Source: RBC038 sp041390625 (GTDB lineage: Bacteria > Chloroflexota > Dehalococcoidia > UBA2979). Taken from it: a DNA stretch of 64,000 nucleotides. Below the pieces are notes generated by a model. It was not told where the DNA came from and ran no database searches. It saw only the letters and a program-made list of their open reading frames with translations. How positions within the stretch are numbered: position 1 is the stretch's first letter; each line of letters begins with the position of its first letter. A program made the position numbers and the translations under genes. Of the stretch, positions 43,302 to 51,280 are shown piece after piece. The stretch is from contig JAWKPM010000004.1 of assembly GCA_041390625.1 (NCBI GenBank), positions 62,001 to 126,000 on the forward strand, given 5' to 3'.

Positions 43302-44027
43302 TCAGCGAATCACGTAGCCCACGCCGCGCACGGTCTCAATGACCTCGCCGGCGCCGGCCGCACGGAGCTTCGCCCGCAGCCTCGAGATGTGCGCCTCGAC
43401 GAAGTTGCGGGAGCCGAAGGTCTCGTACCCCCAGATCGAGGTGGAGAGCTCGTCGCTCGACAGCACGTGCGCGCGCCCCTCGAGGAGCGTACGCAAGATC
43501 GCGAACTCCTTCGGCGTGAGGTCCAACCGCCTCCCGCGCACGAAGGCCTCGTGTGCGTGCGGACGGAGCACGAGGCCCTCCGGCCCCTCGAGGGCTTCCG
43601 GACGCCGCTCGGGCCGCGCCCGCCGAAGGACCGCATGGATGCGCCGTTCGAGCTCGATGAACTCGACGGGCTCGACGACGTAGTCGTCGGCGCCGCAGTC
43701 GAAGCCGCGGACTCGATCCGCAAGGGCGCCCTGCTCGGTCAGGAAGATCACCGGCACGTCAGACCGCGCGCGGATCTGGCGGCATACCTCGAAGCCCGAC
43801 ATGCCGGGCAGCGCGGCATCCAGCAGCACGAGCGAGACCGCGTGGTCCTCGAGGGCGGTCAGCACCGTCGGCGGCGAGACCGTTGCCTCGGGATCGAAGC
43901 CGCTCGCCCGCAGCTGCGCCAGCAGGAAGTCGCGATGCGCGCTGGTGACGGCGACGAGCACCCGCGGCAACGCGTCGACGATCCGCGCCGGGGGAGTGGG
44001 GAGAGCGGCGGGCTGGGCTGCAGTCAC
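43302..44027 (-). CDS. Atypical OmpR-type response regulator (second paralogue)
   Basis: 241 residues. The phosphoacceptor Asp is kept in LVLLDAALPGMSG, but the acidic pair at the first strand is replaced (VLVAVTSAH) and the conserved Lys is Glu (DDYVVEPVE). The winged helix is intact: LDLTPKEFAILRTLLEG, SIWGYETFGSRNFVEAHISRLRAKL, ETVRGVGYVIR. It is a clear paralogue of the protein encoded by 42393-43199. No histidine kinase gene is near either one. Confidence 0.9.
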   Translation of the reverse strand: MTAAQPAALPTPPARIVDALPRVLVAVTSAHRDFLLAQLRASGFDPEATVSPPTVLTALEDHAVSLVLLDAALPGMSGFEVCRQIRARSDVPVIFLTEQGALADRVRGFDCGADDYVVEPVEFIELERRIHAVLRRARPERRPEALEGPEGLVLRPHAHEAFVRGRRLDLTPKEFAILRTLLEGRAHVLSSDELSTSIWGYETFGSRNFVEAHISRLRAKLRAAGAGEVIETVRGVGYVIR

Positions 44028-44202
44028 GTTTCTGCGCGCTTCCCTGCGGCGGGACTCTGGGCCGCCTGGCTTCGCGGGTGAGCCGGGCTTCCGCGCGAAC
44101 CCGGCTCACTCGAGATGGCAGGCGGTGGCTCGAGGGACACATCCGTGCGTCTCCTCGCCGTATTACGCTGCCATTGTGATCTGCGGGCTTGGTTGCCGGT
44201 CG

Positions 44203-44249
44203 CTGACGAAATCTGAGGACATCCTGACATCGCGTGCGGATGCACTGAC
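44203..44249 (-). promoter_or_regulatory. CTGAC-type repeats on one helical face, upstream of the second response regulator
   Basis: CTGAC at 44203, CTGAG at 44213, CTGAC at 44224 and CTGAC at 44245 are spaced 10, 11 and 21 bp. The stretch 44028-44307 between the two minus-strand genes is otherwise without a gene. The sites lie about 180-220 bp upstream of the response regulator start, so they could also belong to an unrecognised transcript. Confidence 0.4.
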
Positions 44250-44307
44250 GCGATGCGACGCCAGATTCACCCACCGTGAGCGGCGGGTCCGAATCGATCG
44301 AGGTGCG

Positions 44308-45117
44308 TCAGCTCCCCGAGTACAGGCCCTGGTCCGCCAGGAACTCGAGGAGGAGCGCGCGAAACTCCTGGCGACCCTGCCGGTACGTGCCGTGCCCGGC
44401 CTCCTGCAGGATCTCGAGGCGGGCGTTGTCGCCGATGGCGCGCGCCATCACAACGCTGCCACCGGCGCCTGCCACCGTGTCCTTGCCACCGCCGACGATG
44501 AGGGCGGGGCACGAGATGCGGTGGAGTTCCGGGGTCATCGGATGCTCGCGCAGGCCCGCCGTTGCGCGGGCCTCGGCGACGTACGAGTCGACGTGCTCGG
44601 GCTGGACGCGGTCGCCCAGCTGGGGCTGCTCGTTGACGGTGACATGGCCCGCGAAGGCGGCGGCCATCTCGCGGCCGGCCATCGCACGCTCGTAGCCGAG
44701 GCGGGCGATCTCGCCTCGCATGTACCAGTTCTCACTCGAGAGCGGGTTCACCTCGCTCGAGGACGAGTCGACGACGATGGCGGCGCACCGCTCCGGGTAG
44801 TCGAGGGCGAAGCGCTGCACGACGACGCCGCCCCACGAGACACCGAAGATCACCGCACGGTCGATGCCGAGGTGCCCGAGCAGGCCATCGAGGTCCTTGG
44901 CGTAGAGCGGCAGCGAGTACTTCGCCGACTGCCCCGACCGCCCGAGGCCGCGGTTGTCCCACGAGATCGTGCGGAAGCGCTCGGCGTACCACGCCATGTC
45001 CTCGCGCTCGAAGCCCTCACCGCTGCCGCCGAGGCCATGGCAGAACACGTACGCAAGCGGGCCGTCGCCCGCCTCCTCGTAGTGGATGACGGCATCTCCG
45101 AGGTCGACGTCTGGCAT
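44308..45117 (-). CDS. Alpha/beta hydrolase
   Basis: 269 residues with the oxyanion HGLGGSGEGF, WDNRGLGRSGQS, nucleophile elbow GVSWGG (Ser), acid in GGKDTVAG and His in EAGHGTYRQG. This is the 3-oxoadipate enol-lactonase/haloperoxidase-like branch; the substrate is unknown. It is divergent from the VanZ-like gene with about 30 bp between starts. Confidence 0.9.
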   Translation of the reverse strand: MPDVDLGDAVIHYEEAGDGPLAYVFCHGLGGSGEGFEREDMAWYAERFRTISWDNRGLGRSGQSAKYSLPLYAKDLDGLLGHLGIDRAVIFGVSWGGVVVQRFALDYPERCAAIVVDSSSSEVNPLSSENWYMRGEIARLGYERAMAGREMAAAFAGHVTVNEQPQLGDRVQPEHVDSYVAEARATAGLREHPMTPELHRISCPALIVGGGKDTVAGAGGSVVMARAIGDNARLEILQEAGHGTYRQGRQEFRALLLEFLADQGLYSGS

Positions 45118-45147
45118 GGCTCGCTCCTTACGGCTGCGTGAACGAAC

Positions 45148-45723
45148 GTGGTGTACACCGCGGACACGAGGCGCGGCAACTCATCGTGCCGTCCTGAGTC
45201 GAGGAGCCGGGCCCTGAGCACACGTCAGTTGCGCGCGCTCTCATGGATCGGCGTCTGGCTCTCGCTGGGGGCCATCCTGCTGCTGACGTGGACCTCGGTG
45301 GCGGCGGTCGGCAGTGGCTGCCTCCTCGGCATCCCCTGCAACGCGGGCCACCCGATCGCGTTCGCGACGCTGGGCGCACCGATGGCAGGCGTCTTCGCGA
45401 CCTCCACGCTGGCGCGCATGTCGCCTCGGCGCACCCTCCTGATGGCCTTCCTGGCGCTGTGGATCATCGCGGCCGTGGACGAGCTCGTGCAGCCGTACGT
45501 GGGGCGCGACGCCTCGCTCCAGGACTGGGCGCTCGACATGGTCGGCGGCGTGGTCGGCTTCCTCGGCGGGAGCGTGGTGCTGCGGCTGGCTGGCACGCGC
45601 CTGGGCTGGTTCCCGCCGGACGCACCGCCCCCCGAGGCGTCGGTGCGCGAGCCGCGAAATCGAGGCGCGAACGAGGCCGAGGCCGAGCGCCGGCCGACCC
45701 GTCGACGGCGCCGACGCCGCTAG
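45148..45723 (+). CDS. VanZ-like family membrane protein
   Basis: Up to 191 residues with four hydrophobic segments and the VanZ-like signature VDELVQPYVGRDASLQDWALDMVGGVVG (in two halves around residues 105-132). The C-terminus is a long Arg/Glu-rich tail. The start is unclear: GTG 45148 gives an odd N-terminus, TTG 45229 has no ribosome site, and CTG 45214 has GAGGAG at the right distance. VanZ in enterococci raises teicoplanin resistance; most homologues have no known role. Its TAG shares CTAG with the opposite gene's stop. Confidence 0.72.
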   Translation: MVYTADTRRGNSSCRPESRSRALSTRQLRALSWIGVWLSLGAILLLTWTSVAAVGSGCLLGIPCNAGHPIAFATLGAPMAGVFATSTLARMSPRRTLLMAFLALWIIAAVDELVQPYVGRDASLQDWALDMVGGVVGFLGGSVVLRLAGTRLGWFPPDAPPPEASVREPRNRGANEAEAERRPTRRRRRRR

Positions 45724-46496
45724 GCTCCGCCCGAGGTGCCGTCCTCGACGTCCGCGTACACGCGGAACCCGTAGTCGTTGTAGCGGCGCTCCGGCGCCAG
45801 TGATGAGCGAGCCGCGATCCGCGCGACCTTGATGCGGTGTCGCCACGAGCCACCCCGCGAGGCGCGTCGGGTGCCCTCCTCGGGGCCACGAGGGTCATCG
45901 CTGGGTCCGGTAGCGTAGGCGTCGGCGGCGTACCAGTCGCTGCACCACTCGTGGACGTTCTCGGCCATGTGGTAGAGCCCGTAGCCGTTCGGTTCGGTGC
46001 TGCCGATGGGGATCGGGCGATCCATGCCGGCGGCGCCGAACGCGAACGGGCCCTCGCTCCAGGGCGCATCGCCCCACGGATACGCACGCCCATCTGTGAG
46101 ACCACCGAGGGCTGCGAATTCGCGCTCAGCCTCGGTGGGCAGGCGGCAGTGCACGCCGAGGCGTTCACTCAGCCAATCGCAGTAGTCGACGGCATCGAAC
46201 CAGTTGATCCCGACCACTGGACGCACGGGATCGGTGAAGTGTGGGTCGTCCCAGAATCGAGGCGGCTCGTGACCGGTGGCCTCGAGGAAGCGCCCGTACT
46301 CGACGTTCGTCACCGGCGCGATCGCCGCGGCGATTGGGCCGACAGTGACCTCGCGAATCGGCTGCTCGTCGACGCGCACCGTGGATCCCATGCGGAAGGT
46401 GCCGCCCGGCAGCGTCACGAAGGCCTCGAGGGTGGTCTCTTCCTCGACGAGGCGTCGCAGCCGCGGATCGGCATCGAGCGGGTCAGGCGTGCTCAC
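45720..46496 (-). CDS. SUMF1/EgtB/PvdO-type (formylglycine-generating-enzyme-like) protein
   Basis: 258 residues with the C-type-lectin-like FGE-sulfatase fold: FVTLPGGTFRMGS, PVTNVEYGRFLEATG, PVVGINWFDAVDYCDWL, CRLPTEAEREFAALGG, YHMAENVHEWCSDWY and RASRGGSWRH. Real FGEs carry a copper-binding Cys after GGSW/F; here it is Arg-His, so sulfatase activation is unlikely. GTG 46496 is one start; GTG-free extension to ATG 46541 is possible. The Rex operator candidate lies just upstream. Confidence 0.85.
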   Translation of the reverse strand: MSTPDPLDADPRLRRLVEEETTLEAFVTLPGGTFRMGSTVRVDEQPIREVTVGPIAAAIAPVTNVEYGRFLEATGHEPPRFWDDPHFTDPVRPVVGINWFDAVDYCDWLSERLGVHCRLPTEAEREFAALGGLTDGRAYPWGDAPWSEGPFAFGAAGMDRPIPIGSTEPNGYGLYHMAENVHEWCSDWYAADAYATGPSDDPRGPEEGTRRASRGGSWRHRIKVARIAARSSLAPERRYNDYGFRVYADVEDGTSGGA

Positions 46497-46544
46497 GGGG
46501 CGATGGTACCGACCGGATTCGAGGCGAGCGAATCCCGCCATTAC

Positions 46545-46562
46545 TTGTGTTCACAACCACAA
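46545..46562 (+). promoter_or_regulatory. Candidate Rex operator (TTGTG-N8-CACAA)
   Basis: TTGTGTTCACAACCACAA at 46545-46562 has both Rex half-sites at the normal 8-bp spacing (consensus TTGTGAA-N4-TTCACAA). It lies 80 bp upstream of rex and about 50 bp upstream of the SUMF1-like gene, so autoregulation of rex is likely and the divergent gene may be affected. Confidence 0.6.
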
Positions 46563-46641
46563 TCGCTTGCCCGGAACGTAGCAACTGAGTGATGATGGCG
46601 TTACTCGCCCGAAACTGGCCTTCACGTCACAAGGAGCGCTT

Positions 46642-47304
46642 GTGCCGCTCGAGATCCCCGAGGTGGTGATCGATCGCTTGCCGGTCTACTACCGGCTTCT
46701 GAGCCGTATGCGGGCGGCTGGCGAGACCGTTGTGTCCTCGCAAGAGCTGGGCGAGGCGCTGGGTGTCACGCCGGCGCAGATCCGCAAAGACCTGTCCTAC
46801 TTCGGGCGTTTCGGGAAACAGGGTCGCGGCTACTCCGTCGAGCGCCTCGTCGAGGAGTTGCGGACGATCCTCGGCCTGGACCACGGCTGGCGGCTGGTGG
46901 TGGTGGGGATGGGACGCCTCGGTCAGGCGATCGCCTCGTACCAGGGCTTCGGTGCCCAGGGCTTCACGATCGCTGCGCTCTACGACGCTGACCCGAACCT
47001 CATCGGCCAGTCCGTCGAGGGCATCGCCGTCCGCGACGTGCGGCAGCTCGAGTCGGACCTGCGCGAACTCGAGGTCGATGTCGGGGTCGTGGCGGTCCCG
47101 GCCGACCATGCCCAGGGCGTCATCGACTCGATGGTGCGCGCCGGGATCCGGGCGGTGCTGAACTACGCGCCGATGGCCGCGCAGGTCCCGCCCGACGTCG
47201 AGGTCCGCCAGGTCGACCCCGTGCTGCAGCTCCAGAGCATGACCTACCATCTGACGCGACGCGGCACGACCGTCACCTCGCCTGCAAACTCGATGGTGCG
47301 ATAG
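46642..47304 (+). CDS. rex: Redox-sensing transcriptional repressor Rex
   Basis: 220 residues. The winged helix with VTPAQIRKDLSYFGRFGKQG binds DNA, and the Rossmann domain with VVVGMGRLGQAIA reads the NADH/NAD ratio. Rex represses fermentation and respiration genes until NADH rises. AAGGAG lies before GTG 46642. The fit to the family is end to end. Its own candidate operator is 80 bp upstream. Confidence 0.95.
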   Translation: MPLEIPEVVIDRLPVYYRLLSRMRAAGETVVSSQELGEALGVTPAQIRKDLSYFGRFGKQGRGYSVERLVEELRTILGLDHGWRLVVVGMGRLGQAIASYQGFGAQGFTIAALYDADPNLIGQSVEGIAVRDVRQLESDLRELEVDVGVVAVPADHAQGVIDSMVRAGIRAVLNYAPMAAQVPPDVEVRQVDPVLQLQSMTYHLTRRGTTVTSPANSMVR

Positions 47305-47325
47305 GACCGTTTCGAGGCCGCTCGG

Positions 47326-48384
47326 TTAGGTCGGGTACGCCACGCCTCGGCCGTCGCCGATAAGCGACTCTTCCTCCGTCGGCAGCGAACGCGCGATCAC
47401 CTCGAAGTAGTCAAGGGCGGCGCCGGCGCCGCGCGCCACGCAGCGCTGCGGATCGTCGGCGACGTGCACGGGCACGCCGGTCTCCTGCACGAGCAGCTCA
47501 TCGAGACCCTCGAGTTGCGCGCCGCCGCCGGTCATCACGATGCCGCGATCGATGACGTCCGAGGCCAGCTCGGGCGGCGTCCGCTCGAGGACGGCACGCA
47601 CGGCCTGCACGATCGCCCCGAGGTGCTCCTGGATCGCCTGTGTGACCTCCGACGATCGCACCGAGATCGTCCGAGGCAGGCCGGTGATCTGGTCGCGACC
47701 GCGGACGCCCGCCTGGCGATCGTCGTCGCGCGGGATCGCCGATCCGATGGCGATCTTCACCTCTTCGGCCGTGCGCTCGCCCACGACGAGGTTGTGGCGA
47801 CGCCGGATGAACTGCGCGATCGCGTCATCGAGGTTGTCACCACCAACGCGTACGGACTCCGCCGCGACGATGCCGAACATCGAGATCACGGCGGCCTCGG
47901 TGCGCCCACCACCGATGTCGACCACCATGTGGCCTCGAGGCGAGCCGACCGGGATCTCCGCGCCGATGGCGGCCGCGAGCGGCTCGGGAATGAGGTGCGC
48001 CGGACGGCGGGCGCCGGCGGCCTCGGCCGCGTCGCGGACGGCACGCTGCTCGACGCGCGTCACGCCCACCGGGACGCAGATCATGACCTCGGGACGCACG
48101 ACCGCGAAACGACCGACCACGCGGCCGATGAAGTAACGCAGCATCGCTTCGGTGATGAGGTAGTCCGCGATCACGCCGTCGCGCATCGGACGCACGACCT
48201 GGATCGAGCCCGGGTGGCGGCCGATCATCGCCCGCGCCTCGTCGCCCACGGCCACCACGGTGTTGTCACGCTCGGTGATCGCGACGACGGCGGGCTCGTC
48301 GAGGACGACGCCGTGGCCGGGCTCGAAGACGAGCACGTTCGCGGTACCGAGGTCGATGCCGATGCGCTTGCCGAGCACGCTCAT
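47326..48384 (-). CDS. mreB: Rod shape-determining protein MreB
   Basis: 352 residues of the actin superfamily: IGIDLGTANVLVF (phosphate 1), VCVP-type VGVT region, LIPEPLAAAIGAEIPVGS, VVDIGGGRTEAAVISM (phosphate 2) and GIVMTGGGAQLEGLDELL (adenosine). It polymerises under the membrane and guides side-wall synthesis. It lies 42 bp downstream of murA in the same direction; mreC and mreD are not adjacent. It converges on rex. Confidence 0.94.
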   Translation of the reverse strand: MSVLGKRIGIDLGTANVLVFEPGHGVVLDEPAVVAITERDNTVVAVGDEARAMIGRHPGSIQVVRPMRDGVIADYLITEAMLRYFIGRVVGRFAVVRPEVMICVPVGVTRVEQRAVRDAAEAAGARRPAHLIPEPLAAAIGAEIPVGSPRGHMVVDIGGGRTEAAVISMFGIVAAESVRVGGDNLDDAIAQFIRRRHNLVVGERTAEEVKIAIGSAIPRDDDRQAGVRGRDQITGLPRTISVRSSEVTQAIQEHLGAIVQAVRAVLERTPPELASDVIDRGIVMTGGGAQLEGLDELLVQETGVPVHVADDPQRCVARGAGAALDYFEVIARSLPTEEESLIGDGRGVAYPT

Positions 48385-48426
48385 GCCGGGACGTGACTCC
48401 TGCCGGGACGGTGGGGAGTCGCCAGC

Positions 48427-49689
48427 TTAGCGCCGTTCGATGTCCGCGCCCAGCGATTTGAGCCGCGGCACGAGATTGGCGTAGCCGCGATCGATGTGCA
48501 CGACGTCCCGAATCTCCGTCTCGCCCTCCGCGCACAGCCCGCCGATGACGACGGCCGCGCCGGCTCGCACGTCGAGGGCGCGTACGTGCGCACCAATCAG
48601 CTTCGAGGGCCCCTCGATCATCACGGCCTGGCCGCCGGTGGTCAGCCGCGCCCCCATCGTGCGCAGCTCCGCGACGTAGAGCAGGCGGTTGTCGAAGACG
48701 CGCTCGTGCACGATCGACACGCCCTGCGCCTGCGTCAGCATCGCGGCCATCGGCGCGTGGAGGTCGGTCGCGAAGCCGGGGTAGGGCACGGCCTGGAACT
48801 GCACCGGATCCAGGCGACCCCGGTTCGTCGCGCGGATGCCGCCGTCGGTCGTCTCGACCTCGACGTTCGCCTCGCGCAGCTTCGCCAGCAGGCTGTCGAG
48901 GTGGTCTGGGCGCGCGCCCTGCACCTCGATGCTCCCGCCGGTGGCGACGCCCGCGAGGAGGTACGTGCCGGCCTCGATCCGATCGGGTATGACGGTGAAC
49001 TCGGCGCCGTGGAGGCGCTCCACACCCTCGACGCTCACGATGCCGGTGCCATGGCCGGTGATGCGAGCCCCCATGGCATTCAGCATGTCCGCGACCATTT
49101 GCACCTCGGGCTCGGCCGCGGCGTTCACGATGGTCGTCGTGCCGTGAGCGAGCGTCGCCGCGAACAGCACGTTCACCGTGCCGAGGACGCTCGGGTAGTC
49201 GAGGAAGATGCGCGTGCCCTCGAGCTTGGGGCTGCGCGCGACCCAGTTGCCGCCCTCGCGCTCCACCGTGGCACCCAGCGCGCGGAACCCCGCGAGGTGC
49301 ACATCGAGAGGTCGCACACCAATGACGTCGCCACCCGGGGGCGGACAGCCCGCCTCGCCCATGCGCGCGAGCAGCGGCCCCATGACAAGGAACGAGGCGC
49401 GCGTGGACGCCACGAGGTCATACGGCGCAAACGTCTGCGTGAGGTCGGCGGCCTCGATGGTGACCGTCGTGCCTTCGATGCGCGTGCGGGCGCCGAGCGC
49501 CTCGAGCAGCGCGCACATCTCGCCGGTGTCGGCGATCTCGGGCACGTTGTGGATTGTGACGGTGTCGGGGCTCAGCAGCGTCGCCGCGAGCGCGTAGAGC
49601 GATGCGTTCTTCGAGCCGGAAACGGTAACGCAGCCTCGAAGCGGGGTACCGCCTCGAATGACGATGCGCGCGCTGGGACTGGTTGCCAC
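48427..49689 (-). CDS. murA: UDP-N-acetylglucosamine 1-carboxyvinyltransferase with Asp in place of the catalytic Cys
   Basis: 420 residues, the normal MurA length, with SGSKNASLYALAATLL (Lys and Asn of the active site) and GVRPLDVHLAGF. The loop that carries Cys115 in E. coli (PGGCTIGARP) reads PGGDVIGVRP here, with Asp121. This natural Cys-to-Asp form occurs in mycobacteria and chlamydiae, keeps activity and resists fosfomycin. It commits UDP-GlcNAc to peptidoglycan. GTG 49689 starts it. Confidence 0.95.
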   Translation of the reverse strand: MATSPSARIVIRGGTPLRGCVTVSGSKNASLYALAATLLSPDTVTIHNVPEIADTGEMCALLEALGARTRIEGTTVTIEAADLTQTFAPYDLVASTRASFLVMGPLLARMGEAGCPPPGGDVIGVRPLDVHLAGFRALGATVEREGGNWVARSPKLEGTRIFLDYPSVLGTVNVLFAATLAHGTTTIVNAAAEPEVQMVADMLNAMGARITGHGTGIVSVEGVERLHGAEFTVIPDRIEAGTYLLAGVATGGSIEVQGARPDHLDSLLAKLREANVEVETTDGGIRATNRGRLDPVQFQAVPYPGFATDLHAPMAAMLTQAQGVSIVHERVFDNRLLYVAELRTMGARLTTGGQAVMIEGPSKLIGAHVRALDVRAGAAVVIGGLCAEGETEIRDVVHIDRGYANLVPRLKSLGADIERR

Positions 49690-49783
49690 GGTTAGACCGC
49701 CCTGCTCCCGCCGCGGTCAGGATACGAGACGGAACGCGGCTGGGCGAGTCGCTCGAATCGTGGGATATCGACCGTCGAGGTGG

Positions 49784-49824
49784 CGATCCCTCGGGATCGG
49801 AACGGGCCACCCGCAGGTGGCCCG
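49784..49824 (-). terminator. Double hairpin downstream of the exported-protein gene
   Basis: CGGGCCACC and GGTGGCCCG pair around CGCA at 49803-49824, and CGATCCC/GGGATCG pair at 49784-49799. They lie just past the stop at 49853 on the minus strand. The T content after the stems is low. Confidence 0.55.
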
Positions 49825-49852
49825 TCCGATCGGTTCCGCGATGCGCGCCGAC

Positions 49853-50677
49853 CTAGGAGTGCTTGCCGCCGGTCGCGACGAAGCTGACGCAGTCACCCTG
49901 GTTCTTAAACGTCGGGGTGTTGAAGGTCTGCCACCCGCCGTTCTTGCACTCGTCCTTCGAGGCAGGCGTTGTCGCCGGCTCGAAGTCGTAGATCGTGACG
50001 CCCCCATCAAGGTCGACGACCACGTTGTCGAGGTAGCCGTCGACTCCCTCATCGTTCGCCGACGTGTCGCCGACGTTCAGGGCGAACGCCCGGATGTTCG
50101 AGCCTGGACTCAGGAGATCCATGTCGGCAGGCGATGCAGGGCACGTGTACGGCGACGCGGCGGCCCCGCCGCGGGTGGTCACGGGGTATGACTGCGTGGG
50201 ATCGAAGGTCACGGTCGTGAAGCCCGAGGTCGAGCCCACCGCAGGAACGACGTTGTAGCGGCAGTCGTAGAACTTGAGCTCGTCCGACTCACCGAAGTTG
50301 GCGTACACGTTCATGTAGAAGTGAACCTTGTCCGGCACAGCACCTCCGCTGCCGATCTGGAAGTCGTACGTGATCGAGTTCACGTCGGCGATCGGCGTGT
50401 TCAGGAAGTTCTCGGCAATGAACTTGTCTGCGGGGTTCGCTCCGATCGGGAGGACGTTCAGGCTCCCAGTCCCGATGCTCGCCTCGTCGGTGTTGAACTC
50501 GAACGGCGTCGACGTAGATGCGTCGCGGTTGAACAACCAGCCGGGCTGGTTCTCCCCGGCCGACGTGTCGTCGGTCACTACGACGGTCGTCGCCGCGAGG
50601 GCGACGCCTGAAGCGAGCGCGAACGCGATCAGCGCCGCAACGCCAACGGAAATGCGTTTGATGCCGAAACCAAGCAT
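49853..50677 (-). CDS. Exported protein with C-terminal Cys-rich GGW/GDCVSFV motif
   Basis: 274 residues with a signal peptide (about 1-29, ending VALA before ATTV), a central beta-rich domain that includes DFQIGSGGAVPDKVHFYMNVY, and a short C-terminal module DECKNGGWQTF...FKNQGDCVSFVATGGK. I know this last module from many exported actinobacterial and Chloroflexota proteins; its role is not established. Its codon use is less GC-rich than its neighbours. AAGGAGGGGG is directly upstream. Function unknown. Confidence 0.8.
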   Translation of the reverse strand: MLGFGIKRISVGVAALIAFALASGVALAATTVVVTDDTSAGENQPGWLFNRDASTSTPFEFNTDEASIGTGSLNVLPIGANPADKFIAENFLNTPIADVNSITYDFQIGSGGAVPDKVHFYMNVYANFGESDELKFYDCRYNVVPAVGSTSGFTTVTFDPTQSYPVTTRGGAAASPYTCPASPADMDLLSPGSNIRAFALNVGDTSANDEGVDGYLDNVVVDLDGGVTIYDFEPATTPASKDECKNGGWQTFNTPTFKNQGDCVSFVATGGKHS

Positions 50678-50705
50678 GTGGTTGCCCCCTCCTTGAGCGC
50701 GAGGG

Positions 50706-50736
50706 AGCGTATCACGAAAGGGCGATGAAACGACAA
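50706..50736 (-). promoter_or_regulatory. Promoter candidate for the exported-protein gene
   Basis: On the minus strand TTGTCG (50731-50736) and TACGCT (50706-50711) lie 19 bp apart, about 30 bp before the start codon. The spacing is two bases longer than ideal. Confidence 0.35.
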
Positions 50737-50790
50737 CGTGAATAAGCAGATTCGCCGTACGGGTCCGAGGCCGAACGAACCTGTCGTGCG

Positions 50791-51249
50791 CTAGCCCCCT
50801 CGGCGATCGCCCATCGCCGGGGCGCCCGTACCGCGGCGGCGGCGGCGGACGTTGAGCCGCACGAGGGCGCGCTGCATCGCGAGGCGGGCACGCAGGAGGT
50901 CGACTTGCCCCTCCTCCGGCTGGATGTGCTCGCCTGCGAGGCGGCGCTGAGCGCGGTTGCGAGCCTCCTCGGCGCGCGCCTCGTCGATCTGGTCGACGTG
51001 CTCGGCGGCATCCGCGAGGACGGTGATGCGGTCGGCCGCGACCTGCAGGAAGCCCCCGTGCACGACCATCGGCTCGTCGCCCGAGGGCGTGACCGCCACC
51101 ATCTCGCCGATCGCGAGCGCGGTCATCAGCGGCGCGTGCGAGGGCAGAATCGTGATCTGCCCCTCGACGGTCGGGACGATGAGGCGCGCGACATCCTCGC
51201 GATCGAGGATCGTGCGTTCGGCGGTGACGACGGTGAGGTGCAGCGGCAC
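50791..51249 (-). CDS. atpC: F1Fo ATP synthase epsilon subunit
   Basis: 152 residues: the N-terminal beta-sandwich (LHLTVVTAERTILDREDVARL, ILPSHAPLMTAL) and a C-terminal helical pair. It is part of the central stalk and can inhibit ATP hydrolysis. The C-terminal tail is longer and more basic than usual (RRRRGTGAPAMGDRRGG). GTG 51249 starts it 31 bp after atpD; it is the last gene of the operon. Confidence 0.94.
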   Translation of the reverse strand: MPLHLTVVTAERTILDREDVARLIVPTVEGQITILPSHAPLMTALAIGEMVAVTPSGDEPMVVHGGFLQVAADRITVLADAAEHVDQIDEARAEEARNRAQRRLAGEHIQPEEGQVDLLRARLAMQRALVRLNVRRRRRGTGAPAMGDRRGG

Positions 51250-51280
51250 GCGTCCGCCCTTCCTGGCCTGCTCGCCGAGG

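Noticed and set aside
45720..46496. SUMF1-like protein as a true formylglycine-generating enzyme
   Set aside because: The copper-binding Cys after GGSW is missing and there is no sulfatase nearby.
46545..46556. TTGTGTTCACAA read as a compact 12-bp palindrome
   Set aside because: Half-sites two bases apart do not fit Rex; the overlapping TTGTG-N8-CACAA reading has the known spacing, so I kept that.
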